Shown piece by piece: positions 1 through 6,186 of a stretch of 12,601 nucleotides of DNA. Below the pieces are notes generated by a model. That model was not told the origin of the DNA. It was given only the letters and a program-made list of their open reading frames with translations, and searched no databases. This stretch comes from JANQGH01 sp039177555 (GTDB taxonomy: Bacteria > Pseudomonadota > Alphaproteobacteria > DSM-16000 > Inquilinaceae). Location of the stretch: contig JBCDFV010000080.1 of assembly GCA_039177555.1 (NCBI GenBank), positions 1-12,601 on the forward strand, given 5' to 3'. How positions within the stretch are numbered: the first letter of the stretch is position 1; each line of letters begins with the position of its first letter. The translations under genes and the position numbers were made by a program.

Positions 1-96
1 CTCTTTCTTCGGCAGGCCGGCGCGCATGGGGAAATCCGTCTTCGGCAGGAAGACGGTGGATTTATAGTCGACGTCCGCGACGACGGTATCGCTCAT
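1..96 (-). CDS. ileS: Isoleucyl-tRNA synthetase, N-terminal fragment
   Basis: Only the first 32 codons are in the window; the gene runs off the left edge. The reading frame gives MSDTVVADVDYKSTVFLPKT followed by DFPMRAGLPKKE. The DY-x-(T/S)-x-FLPKTDFPMRAGLPxKE block is the standard start of bacterial class I isoleucyl-tRNA synthetase, the cytoplasmic enzyme that charges tRNA-Ile. Two ATG codons lie side by side (99-97 and 96-94). A GAGG Shine-Dalgarno motif at 101-107 is 3 nt from the first and 6 nt from the second, so I favour the second; the difference is one methionine. Its position directly downstream of ribF on the same strand is the classical ribF-ileS order and supports the call. The catalytic HIGH and KMSKS motifs lie outside the window and cannot be checked. 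Confidence 0.88.
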   Translation of the reverse strand, partial: MSDTVVADVDYKSTVFLPKTDFPMRAGLPKKE

Positions 97-209
97 CATG
101 GTCCTCAAAATGCGACCTCGTTGCCCCGTCTCTAATCAGCGGGCGGCAAGAGGCTTATTCAAATGTCTGCTTGCTTGGCACCTTCGGTCGCCATGGCGAC
201 GCAACGTTT

Positions 210-238
210 CCCGGCCTCCGTTGCCTCAGGAGACCGGG
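210..238 (-). promoter_or_regulatory. Hairpin 2 in the ribF-ileS spacer
   Basis: On the minus-strand RNA the arms CCCGGUCUCC and GGAGGCCGGG form a continuous 10-bp stem with a 9-nt loop. One pair is a G-U wobble, which becomes an unpaired C/A in the plus-strand reading, so the structure fits RNA transcribed in the ribF-ileS direction better. No U-tract follows, so an intrinsic terminator is not supported. It may be a leader structure of ileS or a factor-dependent stop or processing site. I saw no convincing -35/-10 pair for ileS between here and position 99. Confidence 0.4.
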
Positions 239-248
239 GCGGTAATTC

Positions 249-270
249 GCCGGGCTATCGGCAGCCCGGC
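249..270 (-). promoter_or_regulatory. Hairpin 1 in the ribF-ileS spacer
   Basis: A perfect 8-bp inverted repeat, GCCGGGCT and AGCCCGGC, encloses a 6-nt loop, 58 bp after the ribF stop in the direction of transcription. The bases that follow on the minus strand are GAATTACC, which is not a terminator U-tract. The 3' arm contains CCCGGC, which could instead pair with GCCGGG in the 3' arm of the neighbouring hairpin at 210-238, so the two structures could be alternatives. Function is inferred only from symmetry. Confidence 0.42.
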
Positions 271-328
271 CTGACTGCGCGCCGTCTGGTCCATAATGGC
301 CGGGAGCATAGTCGAAGCCGCCTGTCGG

Positions 329-1297
329 TCAAGCCGAACGCTGGTCATGGCTTGGTTGCGACAGTATGCGTCGCGCCGCAGCGGCATCCTGGTCCATTTG
401 CGCGACCAGGGCGTCGACCGACTCGAAGCGCGCCTCGTCGCGCAATCGCTCGACCAGTTCCACGATGACATGTTTGCCATAAAGGTCGGCGTCGAAATCG
501 AACAGATGGACCTCCAGCATCGGCTCTTCCGTGCGCCACATCGGCCGGATGCCAAGATTGGCCACGCCGTCGTACCGGCGCGCGGGCGCGCCATCACCCG
601 GCTCTATCGCGCAGCGCACCGCATAAACACCAAAAGCCGGCCGCAGGTGATCGCCCAGACCGACATTCGCAGTCGGGTAGCCAAGCTCTCGGCCCCGACG
701 GTCCCCCTGCTCGACCCTGCCTTCGATTGCCCAGTTTCGGCCGAGCAATGAGGCGGCACCCATCGCATCGCCTTGGCGCAGCAGTTCGCGCACCCGGCTC
801 GACGAATAGACGTCCCCTGCTTCATCGCCGGCCTGCGTCACGACGCTGACACCGAAACCACATTCCGCACCCATGGTCCGCAAGAGGTCGGCATTGCCGC
901 GGCGCCGATGCCCGAAATGGAAGTCGTAGCCGATCACGACATGCCGCACGGATAGCGCTTCGACCAACACGTCGCGAACGAAATCCTCGGCCGAATGCTC
1001 CGAAAACGCCTGGTCGAAGGTCAGGACGATGTGGAACTCCACCCCCAGCGCCTGCAGCAGGTGCGCCCGCGCGCGAAACGGGGTCAGCCGAAAAGGCGGA
1101 TCACCGGGCCGAAAAAGGCTGCGGGGGTGCGGCTCGAACGACAGCACGCCGACGGGCGCATGAAGCTGGCGGGCGGCCTCTTTGGCCTCGTCCAACACGA
1201 TGCGGTGGCCGAGATGCACGCCGTCGAAGTTGCCGATGGCCACGACACCGCCCTTCAGCGCATCGGGCAGGCCGTCAAGATGTCGGAACAACTGCAT
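329..1297 (-). CDS. ribF: Bifunctional riboflavin kinase / FAD synthetase
   Basis: A 322-residue RibF, cytoplasmic, converting riboflavin to FMN (kinase) and FMN to FAD (adenylyltransferase). The N-terminal FAD synthetase half shows GNFDGVHLGH at residues 22-31, containing the HxGH nucleotidyltransferase signature, and SSSRVRELL near 165-173, matching the usual SSTxIR block. The C-terminal kinase half shows GYPTAN at 206-211, the NLGIRPMW segment (usually NxGxRPTF), and LEVHLFDFDADLYG at 261-274, whose glutamate is the expected kinase catalytic base. I chose the ATG at 1297 because family members begin a few residues before this point. An in-frame ATG at 1363 would add 22 residues without family likeness. 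Neither start has a clear Shine-Dalgarno sequence. The gene starts 88 bp after the maoC-like gene on the same strand and is probably co-transcribed with it; ileS follows. Confidence 0.93.
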   Translation of the reverse strand: MQLFRHLDGLPDALKGGVVAIGNFDGVHLGHRIVLDEAKEAARQLHAPVGVLSFEPHPRSLFRPGDPPFRLTPFRARAHLLQALGVEFHIVLTFDQAFSEHSAEDFVRDVLVEALSVRHVVIGYDFHFGHRRRGNADLLRTMGAECGFGVSVVTQAGDEAGDVYSSSRVRELLRQGDAMGAASLLGRNWAIEGRVEQGDRRGRELGYPTANVGLGDHLRPAFGVYAVRCAIEPGDGAPARRYDGVANLGIRPMWRTEEPMLEVHLFDFDADLYGKHVIVELVERLRDEARFESVDALVAQMDQDAAAARRILSQPSHDQRSA

Positions 1298-1385
1298 TGG
1301 GACCGGTTGGTGATGGTTCAGGTGGCTCGCATGACTATAGACGTGGTTGCCGGCCCGAACCATGACCAGCGGGAAGACGGCTAAC

Positions 1386-1838
1386 TCAGTCGCCCCGTGT
1401 CGGCAAACTCACTGTCGCGTCGCCCTCGATGACCACCGTGTCGCCGACGGTGACCATCGTGTTCATCAATGCCCGACCTTTTTCCAGGACAATCTCGGCA
1501 ACCGTGACCCGCGCGGTGACCGTGTCGCCGGCGCGAACCGGCGCGCGGAAGCGCAGATTCTGTGACACGTAGACGGCACCGGGCCCGGGCATGCGCGTGC
1601 CCAAAACGGTCGAGATGTACGCAGCCCCCAGCATGCCGTGGGCGATCCGGCCCTTGAAGAAGGTCTTCTTGGCGTATTCCTCGTTGATATGGACCGGATT
1701 GGTGTCGCCGGACACACCCGCGAACAGAACGATATCGGCCTCGGTTACTGTCTTTTGAAAGCTGGCGGACATGCCGACCGAAAGATCCTCGATAAAGTAA
1801 CCGACAATCCCATCATCATACGATCGCACGTCATCCAT
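1386..1838 (-). CDS. MaoC-like (R)-specific enoyl-CoA hydratase
   Basis: A 150-residue single hot-dog-fold protein of the MaoC/PhaJ hydratase family, which hydrates trans-2-enoyl-CoA to (R)-3-hydroxyacyl-CoA. The hydratase-2 motif is present as FAGVSGDTNPVHIN (residues 39-52), with the Asp and His of the catalytic D-x4-H pair at about 45 and 50, followed by GRIAHGML (63-70). Length and the closing VEGDATV-type strand (here VIEGDATV) fit PhaJ-like monodomain enzymes. I chose the ATG at 1838. A longer form from TTG at 1886 is open, but that codon lies 3 nt after a good -10 box, before the expected transcription start. The actual substrate is unknown: PHA precursor supply, fatty acid degradation and other CoA pathways are all possible. 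It has its own promoter and lies upstream of ribF. Confidence 0.87.
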   Translation of the reverse strand: MDDVRSYDDGIVGYFIEDLSVGMSASFQKTVTEADIVLFAGVSGDTNPVHINEEYAKKTFFKGRIAHGMLGAAYISTVLGTRMPGPGAVYVSQNLRFRAPVRAGDTVTARVTVAEIVLEKGRALMNTMVTVGDTVVIEGDATVSLPTRGD

Positions 1839-1889
1839 CTGCCCCCGAGAGCCTTTCGCTTTGTTCGCATCTGCAACATTTCGCAATGC

Positions 1890-1918
1890 AATATAGAGTG
1901 CCGCTCAGCAATGGACAA
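1890..1918 (-). promoter_or_regulatory. Sigma70-type promoter for the maoC-like gene
   Basis: Reading the minus strand, TTGTCC (1918-1913) and TATATT (1895-1890) are separated by exactly 17 bp. The -10 box matches the consensus at 5 of 6 positions and the -35 at 4 of 6. It sits in the 34-bp-plus gap after the amidase stop at 1953. Transcription would begin near 1883, giving a leader of about 45 nt before the ATG at 1838. This separates maoC-ribF from the folK-amidase operon and argues against the TTG start at 1886. Confidence 0.6.
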
Positions 1919-1952
1919 CCAAAGGTTCGCACCCAGAAAAACTCTTTGAAAA

Positions 1953-3359
1953 TCAAATGACAATCGGACTAATTGGCGCCTTTGGATGAAGATCGAGGGT
2001 CGTTTCCAACAGTTTTGCGAACGCGAGCAAGCGCGATTCGGCGAACGGCGGCGCAACAATTTGCAAACCCACGGGCAGGCCGTCCGGGGTAAAGCCGCAG
2101 GGCAACGACAGGGCGGGACAGCCCGTCAATGTGAAGGCAAAGGTGATCGCGATCCAGTCGATGTAGGTTTCGAAAACGTGGTCGCCCAGCCGTTCGACCG
2201 TGCGCTGCTCGATATCGAACGGCGGCACGATCGCCGTCGGGCACACCAGCAGGTCATGGCGGTCGAAGAACCGCATCAGGCGATGATAGAGACGGCCACG
2301 GGCAAGCTCCGCTCGCGCGATTTCGGCCGCCGACAGATCAAGCCCGGCCTCGATGTTCCAGACAACGTCGGGTTTCAGCCTGTCACGATGCTTTTCAAGC
2401 GTATCGCCCAGCGCCGTGGCGAAACGGACCGCGCGCAGGATATGAAAGGCATCGCGCGCCTCGGCGAAGCTGGGGACGGTGTCGGTCAGTTCGGCGCCGA
2501 GATCCGCCACACGCTCCGCCGCCGACCGGGTCACGGTGGCGACGACGGGATCGACCGGGCCGACGCCGAGATTGGGGGAATAGGCGATGCGTCGATGCGA
2601 TAGCGCGGTCGTGGTATCGGCACCGTTCACGGCCGCCAGATAGCCGCGATCACGGTCGAGCACCATCGCGTCCAGCATGAAGGCCAGATCGGCCACGTTG
2701 CGCGCCATAGGGCCCTCGACCGCGAGCGTGTCGAACGGCAGTGGCGACGGCCCGAACGGCACCAAACCCGGCGTCGGCCGCAAGCCGACGACGGAGCAGA
2801 AGGATGCCGGCGTCCTGAGCGATCCGCCAAGGTCGGAGCCCTGGGCCAGCCAGACCATGCCCGTCGCCAGCGCCACCGCCGCACCGCCCGAGGAACCGCC
2901 GCAGGTCTTGGCGGTGTTCCATGGGTTGTGGGTTCGGCCGAACACCTCGTTGAAGGTCTGCGCGCCGGCGCCGAATTCCGGCGTGTTCGACTTGGCGATC
3001 ACGATACCGCCATGCCGCTCCAGCCGCTCCACCTCGCTTTGTGAACGCGCCGGGACATGGTCGGCATAGATCGGCGACCCGAAGGTTGTTCGAACCCCCG
3101 CCACCTCGTTCAAATCCTTGATCGCCAGCGGCAGTCCGCCCAGCCAGGTCAACCCCTGCTCCGCCTCGATGCGTTTGGCGTGGTCGTAGGCACGGTCGAG
3201 ACACAGGGTCGGCAGCGCGTTCAGGACAGGGTCGACCTGTTCGATCCGCTGCGCGGCGGCGTCGATGAGTTCGGTCGGCCGAACCTGGCCGCCCGCCAAC
3301 GCGGTCGACGCCTCAATGGCGGTCATTTCCGTAAGCTGGTTCAGGCCGTTGGCGCTCAC
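1953..3359 (-). CDS. Amidase-signature family amidohydrolase
   Basis: A 468-residue member of the amidase signature family, which hydrolyses C-N bonds of amides; the substrate cannot be told from sequence. The Ser-cisSer-Lys triad is intact: Lys81 in PLAIKDLN, cis-Ser156 in GGSSGG (154-159), and nucleophile Ser180 in GSDLGGSLRTPA. The spacing of 24 between the serines equals that of known family members. The C-terminal block TGCPALSLPCGF and GLPVGLQIVAP is also typical. It is not convincingly GatA, as no gatB or gatC is adjacent. The start is a GTG at 3359 whose TGA overlap (GTGA) with the upstream secreted-protein gene suggests translational coupling. The LTEMTAIEAS segment, conserved in the family's N terminus, supports this start over the ATG at 3326. 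No signal peptide, so cytoplasmic. Confidence 0.9.
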   Translation of the reverse strand: MSANGLNQLTEMTAIEASTALAGGQVRPTELIDAAAQRIEQVDPVLNALPTLCLDRAYDHAKRIEAEQGLTWLGGLPLAIKDLNEVAGVRTTFGSPIYADHVPARSQSEVERLERHGGIVIAKSNTPEFGAGAQTFNEVFGRTHNPWNTAKTCGGSSGGAAVALATGMVWLAQGSDLGGSLRTPASFCSVVGLRPTPGLVPFGPSPLPFDTLAVEGPMARNVADLAFMLDAMVLDRDRGYLAAVNGADTTTALSHRRIAYSPNLGVGPVDPVVATVTRSAAERVADLGAELTDTVPSFAEARDAFHILRAVRFATALGDTLEKHRDRLKPDVVWNIEAGLDLSAAEIARAELARGRLYHRLMRFFDRHDLLVCPTAIVPPFDIEQRTVERLGDHVFETYIDWIAITFAFTLTGCPALSLPCGFTPDGLPVGLQIVAPPFAESRLLAFAKLLETTLDLHPKAPISPIVI

Positions 3360-3961
3360 GGCAGCACCAACATCGAAAGCGGGGTCTCGCGCCTTTGGAC
3401 AATATAAAAGCGCTCGACCGGCGAATTGTCGGTGACCACCAGCGAGAAGGTAACGCTGTCGCCCGGCGGCACGGCGCCACCTGTGAAGACGAGCCCGTCG
3501 GCCGGTTCATCGACCACGCGGGATTGCGAAAAACTGTCGGAGACGATCGGGCGGGCGTCGCCGCCCTGCTCTTGCGCAAAGGAGAGCCCGTCATAATAGG
3601 TGCTGCCGTCGCCGGGGTTCTCCTGAAGCTCGATGCGGTATTGCCGCCAGGTCTGCGACGTCTCGTTGATGACGATTTTGACCAAGGCGAAACCGGAGAA
3701 ATGGTTGGAATCGGCCCGGTTGCCAAACTCCCTGGTCATGCCTTCGACCAGCAGGACCGCATCGCCGGACGCCGTGATCCGTTCGACCAGCGTGAACGGG
3801 TCTTCAAGGGTGCCCGTTCCCCAGGCGTCGACGATTTCAAAACCGCCGGCGCTGTCACTGAAGGTGATCCCATCAAGCACCACGGGTTCGCCAAGGGCGG
3901 GGCCAGCGAAACCCAGGCTCGCGACGACAAGCGCAAGCGCGGATCGCACCAGCCGCATCAT
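3356..3961 (-). CDS. Secreted protein of unknown function
   Basis: I do not recognise this protein. It is 201 residues long and begins MMRLVRSALALVVASLGFAG, a basic n-region and hydrophobic core, with a likely signal peptidase I site after Ala-Leu-Gly at residue 24. The mature part is acidic, has no further membrane segment, lacks cysteine and is rich in beta-forming residues (for example TFSLVVTDNS and RFYIVQRRE), suggesting a small periplasmic or exported beta-sandwich-like domain. This fold idea is inference. The start at 3961 (or 3958, a second ATG) lies 4 bp after the folK stop, and the stop overlaps the amidase start by GTGA, so all three are probably made from one transcript. A longer ORF to 4033 would place residues before the signal peptide and overlap folK, so I rejected it. 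Confidence 0.72.
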   Translation of the reverse strand: MMRLVRSALALVVASLGFAGPALGEPVVLDGITFSDSAGGFEIVDAWGTGTLEDPFTLVERITASGDAVLLVEGMTREFGNRADSNHFSGFALVKIVINETSQTWRQYRIELQENPGDGSTYYDGLSFAQEQGGDARPIVSDSFSQSRVVDEPADGLVFTGGAVPPGDSVTFSLVVTDNSPVERFYIVQRRETPLSMLVLP

Positions 3962-3965
3962 CGGG

Positions 3966-4463
3966 TCAGGCAGCGAGCGCCTCGCGCCGCACGAGATCAT
4001 GAACCGGCCCCAGATCAGCCAACATGTCCGCAACCGTCCGATGGTTGAGCGGGTGCACCCAGTCGCCCGCGATGTCGGCTGCCGGCACGAGCACGAAGGC
4101 CCGCTCCGCCATGGCCGCGTGCGGCACGGTCAGCGTGTCGGTCGTGATCGTCCGGTCGCCGAACAGGACGATGTCGATATCGATGACACGCGGGCCGTTG
4201 CGCCGCGCGCGCACCCGTCCCAGCCGGCGTTCGACCTGTTGGATGGCGCCCAGCAAGGCCTCCGGCGAAAGCACGGTTTCCGCCACCGCCGCCATGTTCA
4301 GGAAGGGCGCCTGATCAACGACATACATGGGCGTCGTCTCATAAACCGAAGAGGTCTGCACGACGTGCAGAAACCGTCCGAGGCCGGCCAGCGCACCGCG
4401 CAGATTGGCACGCCGGTCGCCGAGATTCGTGCCGAGGCTGAACAAAACGGAATGACTGGTCAA
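3966..4463 (-). CDS. folK: 2-amino-4-hydroxy-6-hydroxymethyldihydropteridine pyrophosphokinase (HPPK)
   Basis: FolK transfers pyrophosphate from ATP to 6-hydroxymethyl-7,8-dihydropterin in folate synthesis. The family blocks are all present: VLFSLGTNLGDR at the N terminus, QTSSVYETTP with the substrate-side segment, RNGPRVIDIDIVLFGD (usual GPRxLDLDIL with its metal-binding aspartates), and VPHAAMAERAFVLVPAADIA. I chose the TTG at 4463, giving 165 residues, close to the family norm, with a GAAGGG Shine-Dalgarno sequence 8 nt upstream. An ATG at 4517 would give 183 residues with an 18-residue extension and no good ribosome site; I cannot exclude it. The gene is divergent from folD and is followed at 4 bp by a secreted-protein gene and then the amidase. 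No folP, folB or folE is in the window. Confidence 0.9.
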   Translation of the reverse strand: MTSHSVLFSLGTNLGDRRANLRGALAGLGRFLHVVQTSSVYETTPMYVVDQAPFLNMAAVAETVLSPEALLGAIQQVERRLGRVRARRNGPRVIDIDIVLFGDRTITTDTLTVPHAAMAERAFVLVPAADIAGDWVHPLNHRTVADMLADLGPVHDLVRREALAA

Positions 4464-4492
4464 AGCAACACCCTTCAGTCGGAGCGCCAAGC

Positions 4493-4515
4493 GCGGGATG
4501 GCCAGTCGATCCCGC
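4493..4515 (-). promoter_or_regulatory. Inverted repeat in the folK leader
   Basis: A perfect 7-bp inverted repeat, GCGGGAT and ATCCCGC, with a 9-nt loop, lies between the two possible folK starts (ATG 4517, TTG 4463). Two small palindromes follow: TTCATATGAA at 4517-4526 and ATGGC-aaa-GCCAT at 4533-4545. The 164-bp gap between the divergent folK and folD genes therefore contains three symmetric elements. They could be operators or an mRNA leader hairpin; nothing identifies a regulator. Confidence 0.3.
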
Positions 4516-4559
4516 ATTCATATGAACACTTCATGGCAAAGCCATCTGCCTTTATGACC

Positions 4560-4589
4560 TTGTGCCAAGGGAAAGTCGAGGTGTATGCA
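4560..4589 (+). promoter_or_regulatory. Possible promoter for folD-fchA
   Basis: TTGTGC (4560-4565) and TATGCA (4584-4589) are 18 bp apart, each matching the sigma70 consensus at three positions. The implied leader to the folD ATG at 4628 is about 30 nt. It is weak but is the best pair I found on the plus strand of the folK-folD gap. Confidence 0.25.
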
Positions 4590-4627
4590 GAGCCGCCTGG
4601 CGACCTGACCCGACACAAGCCTAACCG

Positions 4628-5497
4628 ATGCCCGACTCACAAGCCCGTCTGTTGCGCGCTGGCCCGATTGCCGCCTCGATCCGCGAGACGCTGACGACCC
4701 AAATCGCCGCGCTTCGCAATGCCGGCACCACCCCGACCCTGGCCGTCATTATCGCCAGCGACGACGGTGCCGTGCTCTCCTACGCCGAAGCCAAGCAACG
4801 CTCGGCCGGCAAGCTGGGCATCGAGATCCGGCTTGAGACCATGCACGCGCATGTCGGCCAAGGGGCGCTGGAAACGCTGATCGACGATCTGTCGAACGAC
4901 AGAACGGTGCACGGCATCCTGCTGGAACTGCCCGTCGCGAAGGGTCTCGACGAGCGGGCAGCGATCGCCCGGATCGACCCGAGAAAGGACGTCGACGGCA
5001 TGACGGCGGCCAATCTGGGGCTGATCGCCGCCGGCAACGAAGCCGCCGCGCTGGCGCCGGCAACGCCGCAAGCCTGCATCCGGCTGGCCGAAGAGGTGAC
5101 GCCGTTGAGGGGCAAGCGTGCCGCCGTGATCGGCCGCGGCCGCACCGTGGGCCGCGCGCTGGCCTCGATGCTGATCAACCGAGATGCCACGGTCACCGTC
5201 TGCCACACCAAGACGCCCGACCTGACCGACGCCATCGCGCCATGCGACCTGGTCTTCGTCGCCGCCGGCCGGGCCGGGCTGATCGGCCCCGACCATCTGC
5301 GCCCCGAACACATCGTCATCGACGCGGGCGTCAACCCTGCCGAGGCCGGCATTGTCGGCGACGTAGCCCCCAAGGCGGCCAACAAGGTTGCCGCCCTGTC
5401 GCCGGTGCCGGGTGGCGTCGGCCCCCTCACCTCGACCCTGATCTTCGCCAATCTGCTGAAAGCCATGTCCTTGCAAGAAGTTCACGCCCCGTCATGA
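4628..5497 (+). CDS. folD: Divergent FolD-type methylene-THF dehydrogenase (cyclohydrolase uncertain)
   Basis: A 289-residue FolD-fold protein of usual length. FolD oxidises 5,10-methylene-THF to methenyl-THF with NAD(P) and normally also hydrolyses it to 10-formyl-THF. Conserved: Tyr52 and Lys56 (YAEAK), the KDVDG block at 120-124, DAGVNP at 232-237, and SPVPGGVGPLT at 258-268. Departures from the usual family motifs: the GDxPAS-Y loop reads SDDGAVLSY; VQLPLP reads LELPVA, putting Glu100 where Gln is normal; PCTP reads PATP (144-147); and GRSxxVGxP reads GRGRTVGRA (169-177). In the human enzyme that Gln supports the cyclohydrolase lysine, so this protein may be mainly a dehydrogenase. The ATG is poorly served by a Shine-Dalgarno sequence. 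The stop overlaps the next gene (ATGA), which encodes a cyclohydrolase-family protein. It may be a paralogue of a standard folD elsewhere in the genome. Confidence 0.85.
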   Translation: MPDSQARLLRAGPIAASIRETLTTQIAALRNAGTTPTLAVIIASDDGAVLSYAEAKQRSAGKLGIEIRLETMHAHVGQGALETLIDDLSNDRTVHGILLELPVAKGLDERAAIARIDPRKDVDGMTAANLGLIAAGNEAAALAPATPQACIRLAEEVTPLRGKRAAVIGRGRTVGRALASMLINRDATVTVCHTKTPDLTDAIAPCDLVFVAAGRAGLIGPDHLRPEHIVIDAGVNPAEAGIVGDVAPKAANKVAALSPVPGGVGPLTSTLIFANLLKAMSLQEVHAPS

Positions 5498-6120
5498 GCA
5501 GCCTGTGGCAAATCGGCCTGGCCGAGTTTCGCGACCGTACGGCCAGCGACGCCCCGACCCCAGGCGGCGGTTCGGCCGCGATGGTCTCGGCAACCATCGG
5601 GCTGGGCCTCGTCATCATGGCCTTACGGGTTTCGGCCCGGCGGGCGGAGCAGCCCGAGCCTTTTGCGCCACTGATCGAGAGAGGCGAGCGGCTCTTGAAC
5701 GAACTAAGCGAACATGCGGACGCGGATATCGCCGTCTTCGAGGCCTATGTGGACGCGCTGAAGCTGCCCCGGGACAGCGAGGCGGAAAAGGAGGTGCGCC
5801 GCCAAAGGCTTGCTGAAGCGGCGGTCGCGGCGACCGAGGTGCCCCTGAACGCCGCCCAATCGACACTCGAGGCGCTGGACCTGGCCCGCCAGGCCATGGA
5901 TGTCGCCCATAAATCGATCGTCAGCGATGCCGGCGCCGGCGGCGCCATCCTGCACGGCGCGCTGACCGCCGTTCTCTACAATGTCGACATCAATCTGGGC
6001 AGCATTCGCGACGAGCGCGACGCAAAGAGCTATCGCACCAGCCGGGAGCATCTGCAGAACGCCGCCGATGGTCGGCACAAAGTGATCCGCAAGCTGATGG
6101 CGGAGCGCCTGTCCGACTAG
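5494..6120 (+). CDS. fchA: FchA/FTCD-family methenyl-THF cyclohydrolase or formimino-THF cyclodeaminase
   Basis: A 208-residue mostly helical protein of the cyclodeaminase/cyclohydrolase family (the C-terminal domain of FTCD; FchA of methylotrophs and acetogens). Family marks: APTPGGGSAAM at 20-30, the D-x2-VFEAYVDALKLP helix around 78-92, the AAxxATEVPL segment near 110-118, and SDAGAGG at 144-150 (usually SDxGVA). In stand-alone form such proteins either hydrolyse 5,10-methenyl-THF to 10-formyl-THF or deaminate 5-formimino-THF. The ATG at 5494 overlaps the folD stop by 4 nt, so the two products are probably made in matched amounts and act in sequence. That context favours cyclohydrolase, but no hut or purine-degradation gene is present to test the alternative. 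The frame is open further upstream to 5242, inside folD, but the family N terminus begins at 5494. Confidence 0.82.
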   Translation: MSSLWQIGLAEFRDRTASDAPTPGGGSAAMVSATIGLGLVIMALRVSARRAEQPEPFAPLIERGERLLNELSEHADADIAVFEAYVDALKLPRDSEAEKEVRRQRLAEAAVAATEVPLNAAQSTLEALDLARQAMDVAHKSIVSDAGAGGAILHGALTAVLYNVDINLGSIRDERDAKSYRTSREHLQNAADGRHKVIRKLMAERLSD

Positions 6121-6127
6121 ATTTTGC

Positions 6128-6156
6128 TTGCCACGGCCATGCGTCCCAATTAGGAA
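6128..6156 (+). promoter_or_regulatory. Possible promoter for the Eis-like gene
   Basis: TTGCCA (6128-6133; 5 of 6 to the -35 consensus) and TAGGAA (6151-6156; 3 of 6) are 17 bp apart. Transcription would start near 6163, and a GAGG ribosome site (6178-6181) lies 5 nt before the ATG at 6187. The -10 box is covered by the first of two operator-like repeats, which makes regulated transcription plausible. Confidence 0.35.
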
Positions 6157-6175
6157 CACATCCGAATTCGGAACA
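6145..6175 (+). repeat. Tandem operator-like dyad repeat before the Eis-like gene
   Basis: Two 14-bp direct repeats, CCCAATTAGGAACA (6145-6158) and CCGAATTCGGAACA (6162-6175), differ at two positions and are offset by 17 bp. Each contains a dyad core CCnAATTnGG. The second lies in a perfect 12-bp palindrome TCCGAATTCGGA (6161-6172). They overlap the putative -10 box and transcription start, as a repressor site would. The regulator is unknown, and no regulator gene is adjacent. Confidence 0.5.
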
Positions 6176-6186
6176 ATGAGGCCGTC

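Noticed and set aside
100..328. T-box type riboswitch before ileS
   Set aside because: T-boxes are a Gram-positive feature, no T-box consensus sequence is seen, and the hairpins lack a terminator U-tract.
3633..4694. 353-codon plus-strand ORF across folK and the divergent region
   Set aside because: It covers the antisense of two genes and a regulatory gap, and has no recognisable motif; folK on the other strand is certain.
4637..5485. 282-codon minus-strand ORF opposite folD
   Set aside because: It mirrors folD in a GC-rich genome; its protein is low-complexity Gly/Arg/Asp-rich with no family likeness, while the plus strand has clear FolD motifs.
5242..5493. Upstream extension of fchA inside folD
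   Set aside because: The extra 84 residues are Arg/Pro-rich out-of-frame folD sequence; the family N terminus and the ATGA overlap fix the start at 5494.
6153..6174. GGAAC boxes as an EcfG general-stress promoter or GAAC pair as an alphaproteobacterial LexA box
   Set aside because: No CGTT-type -10 lies 16-17 bp after either GGAAC, and the GAAC copies are separated by 13 bp rather than the 7 bp of the LexA site.
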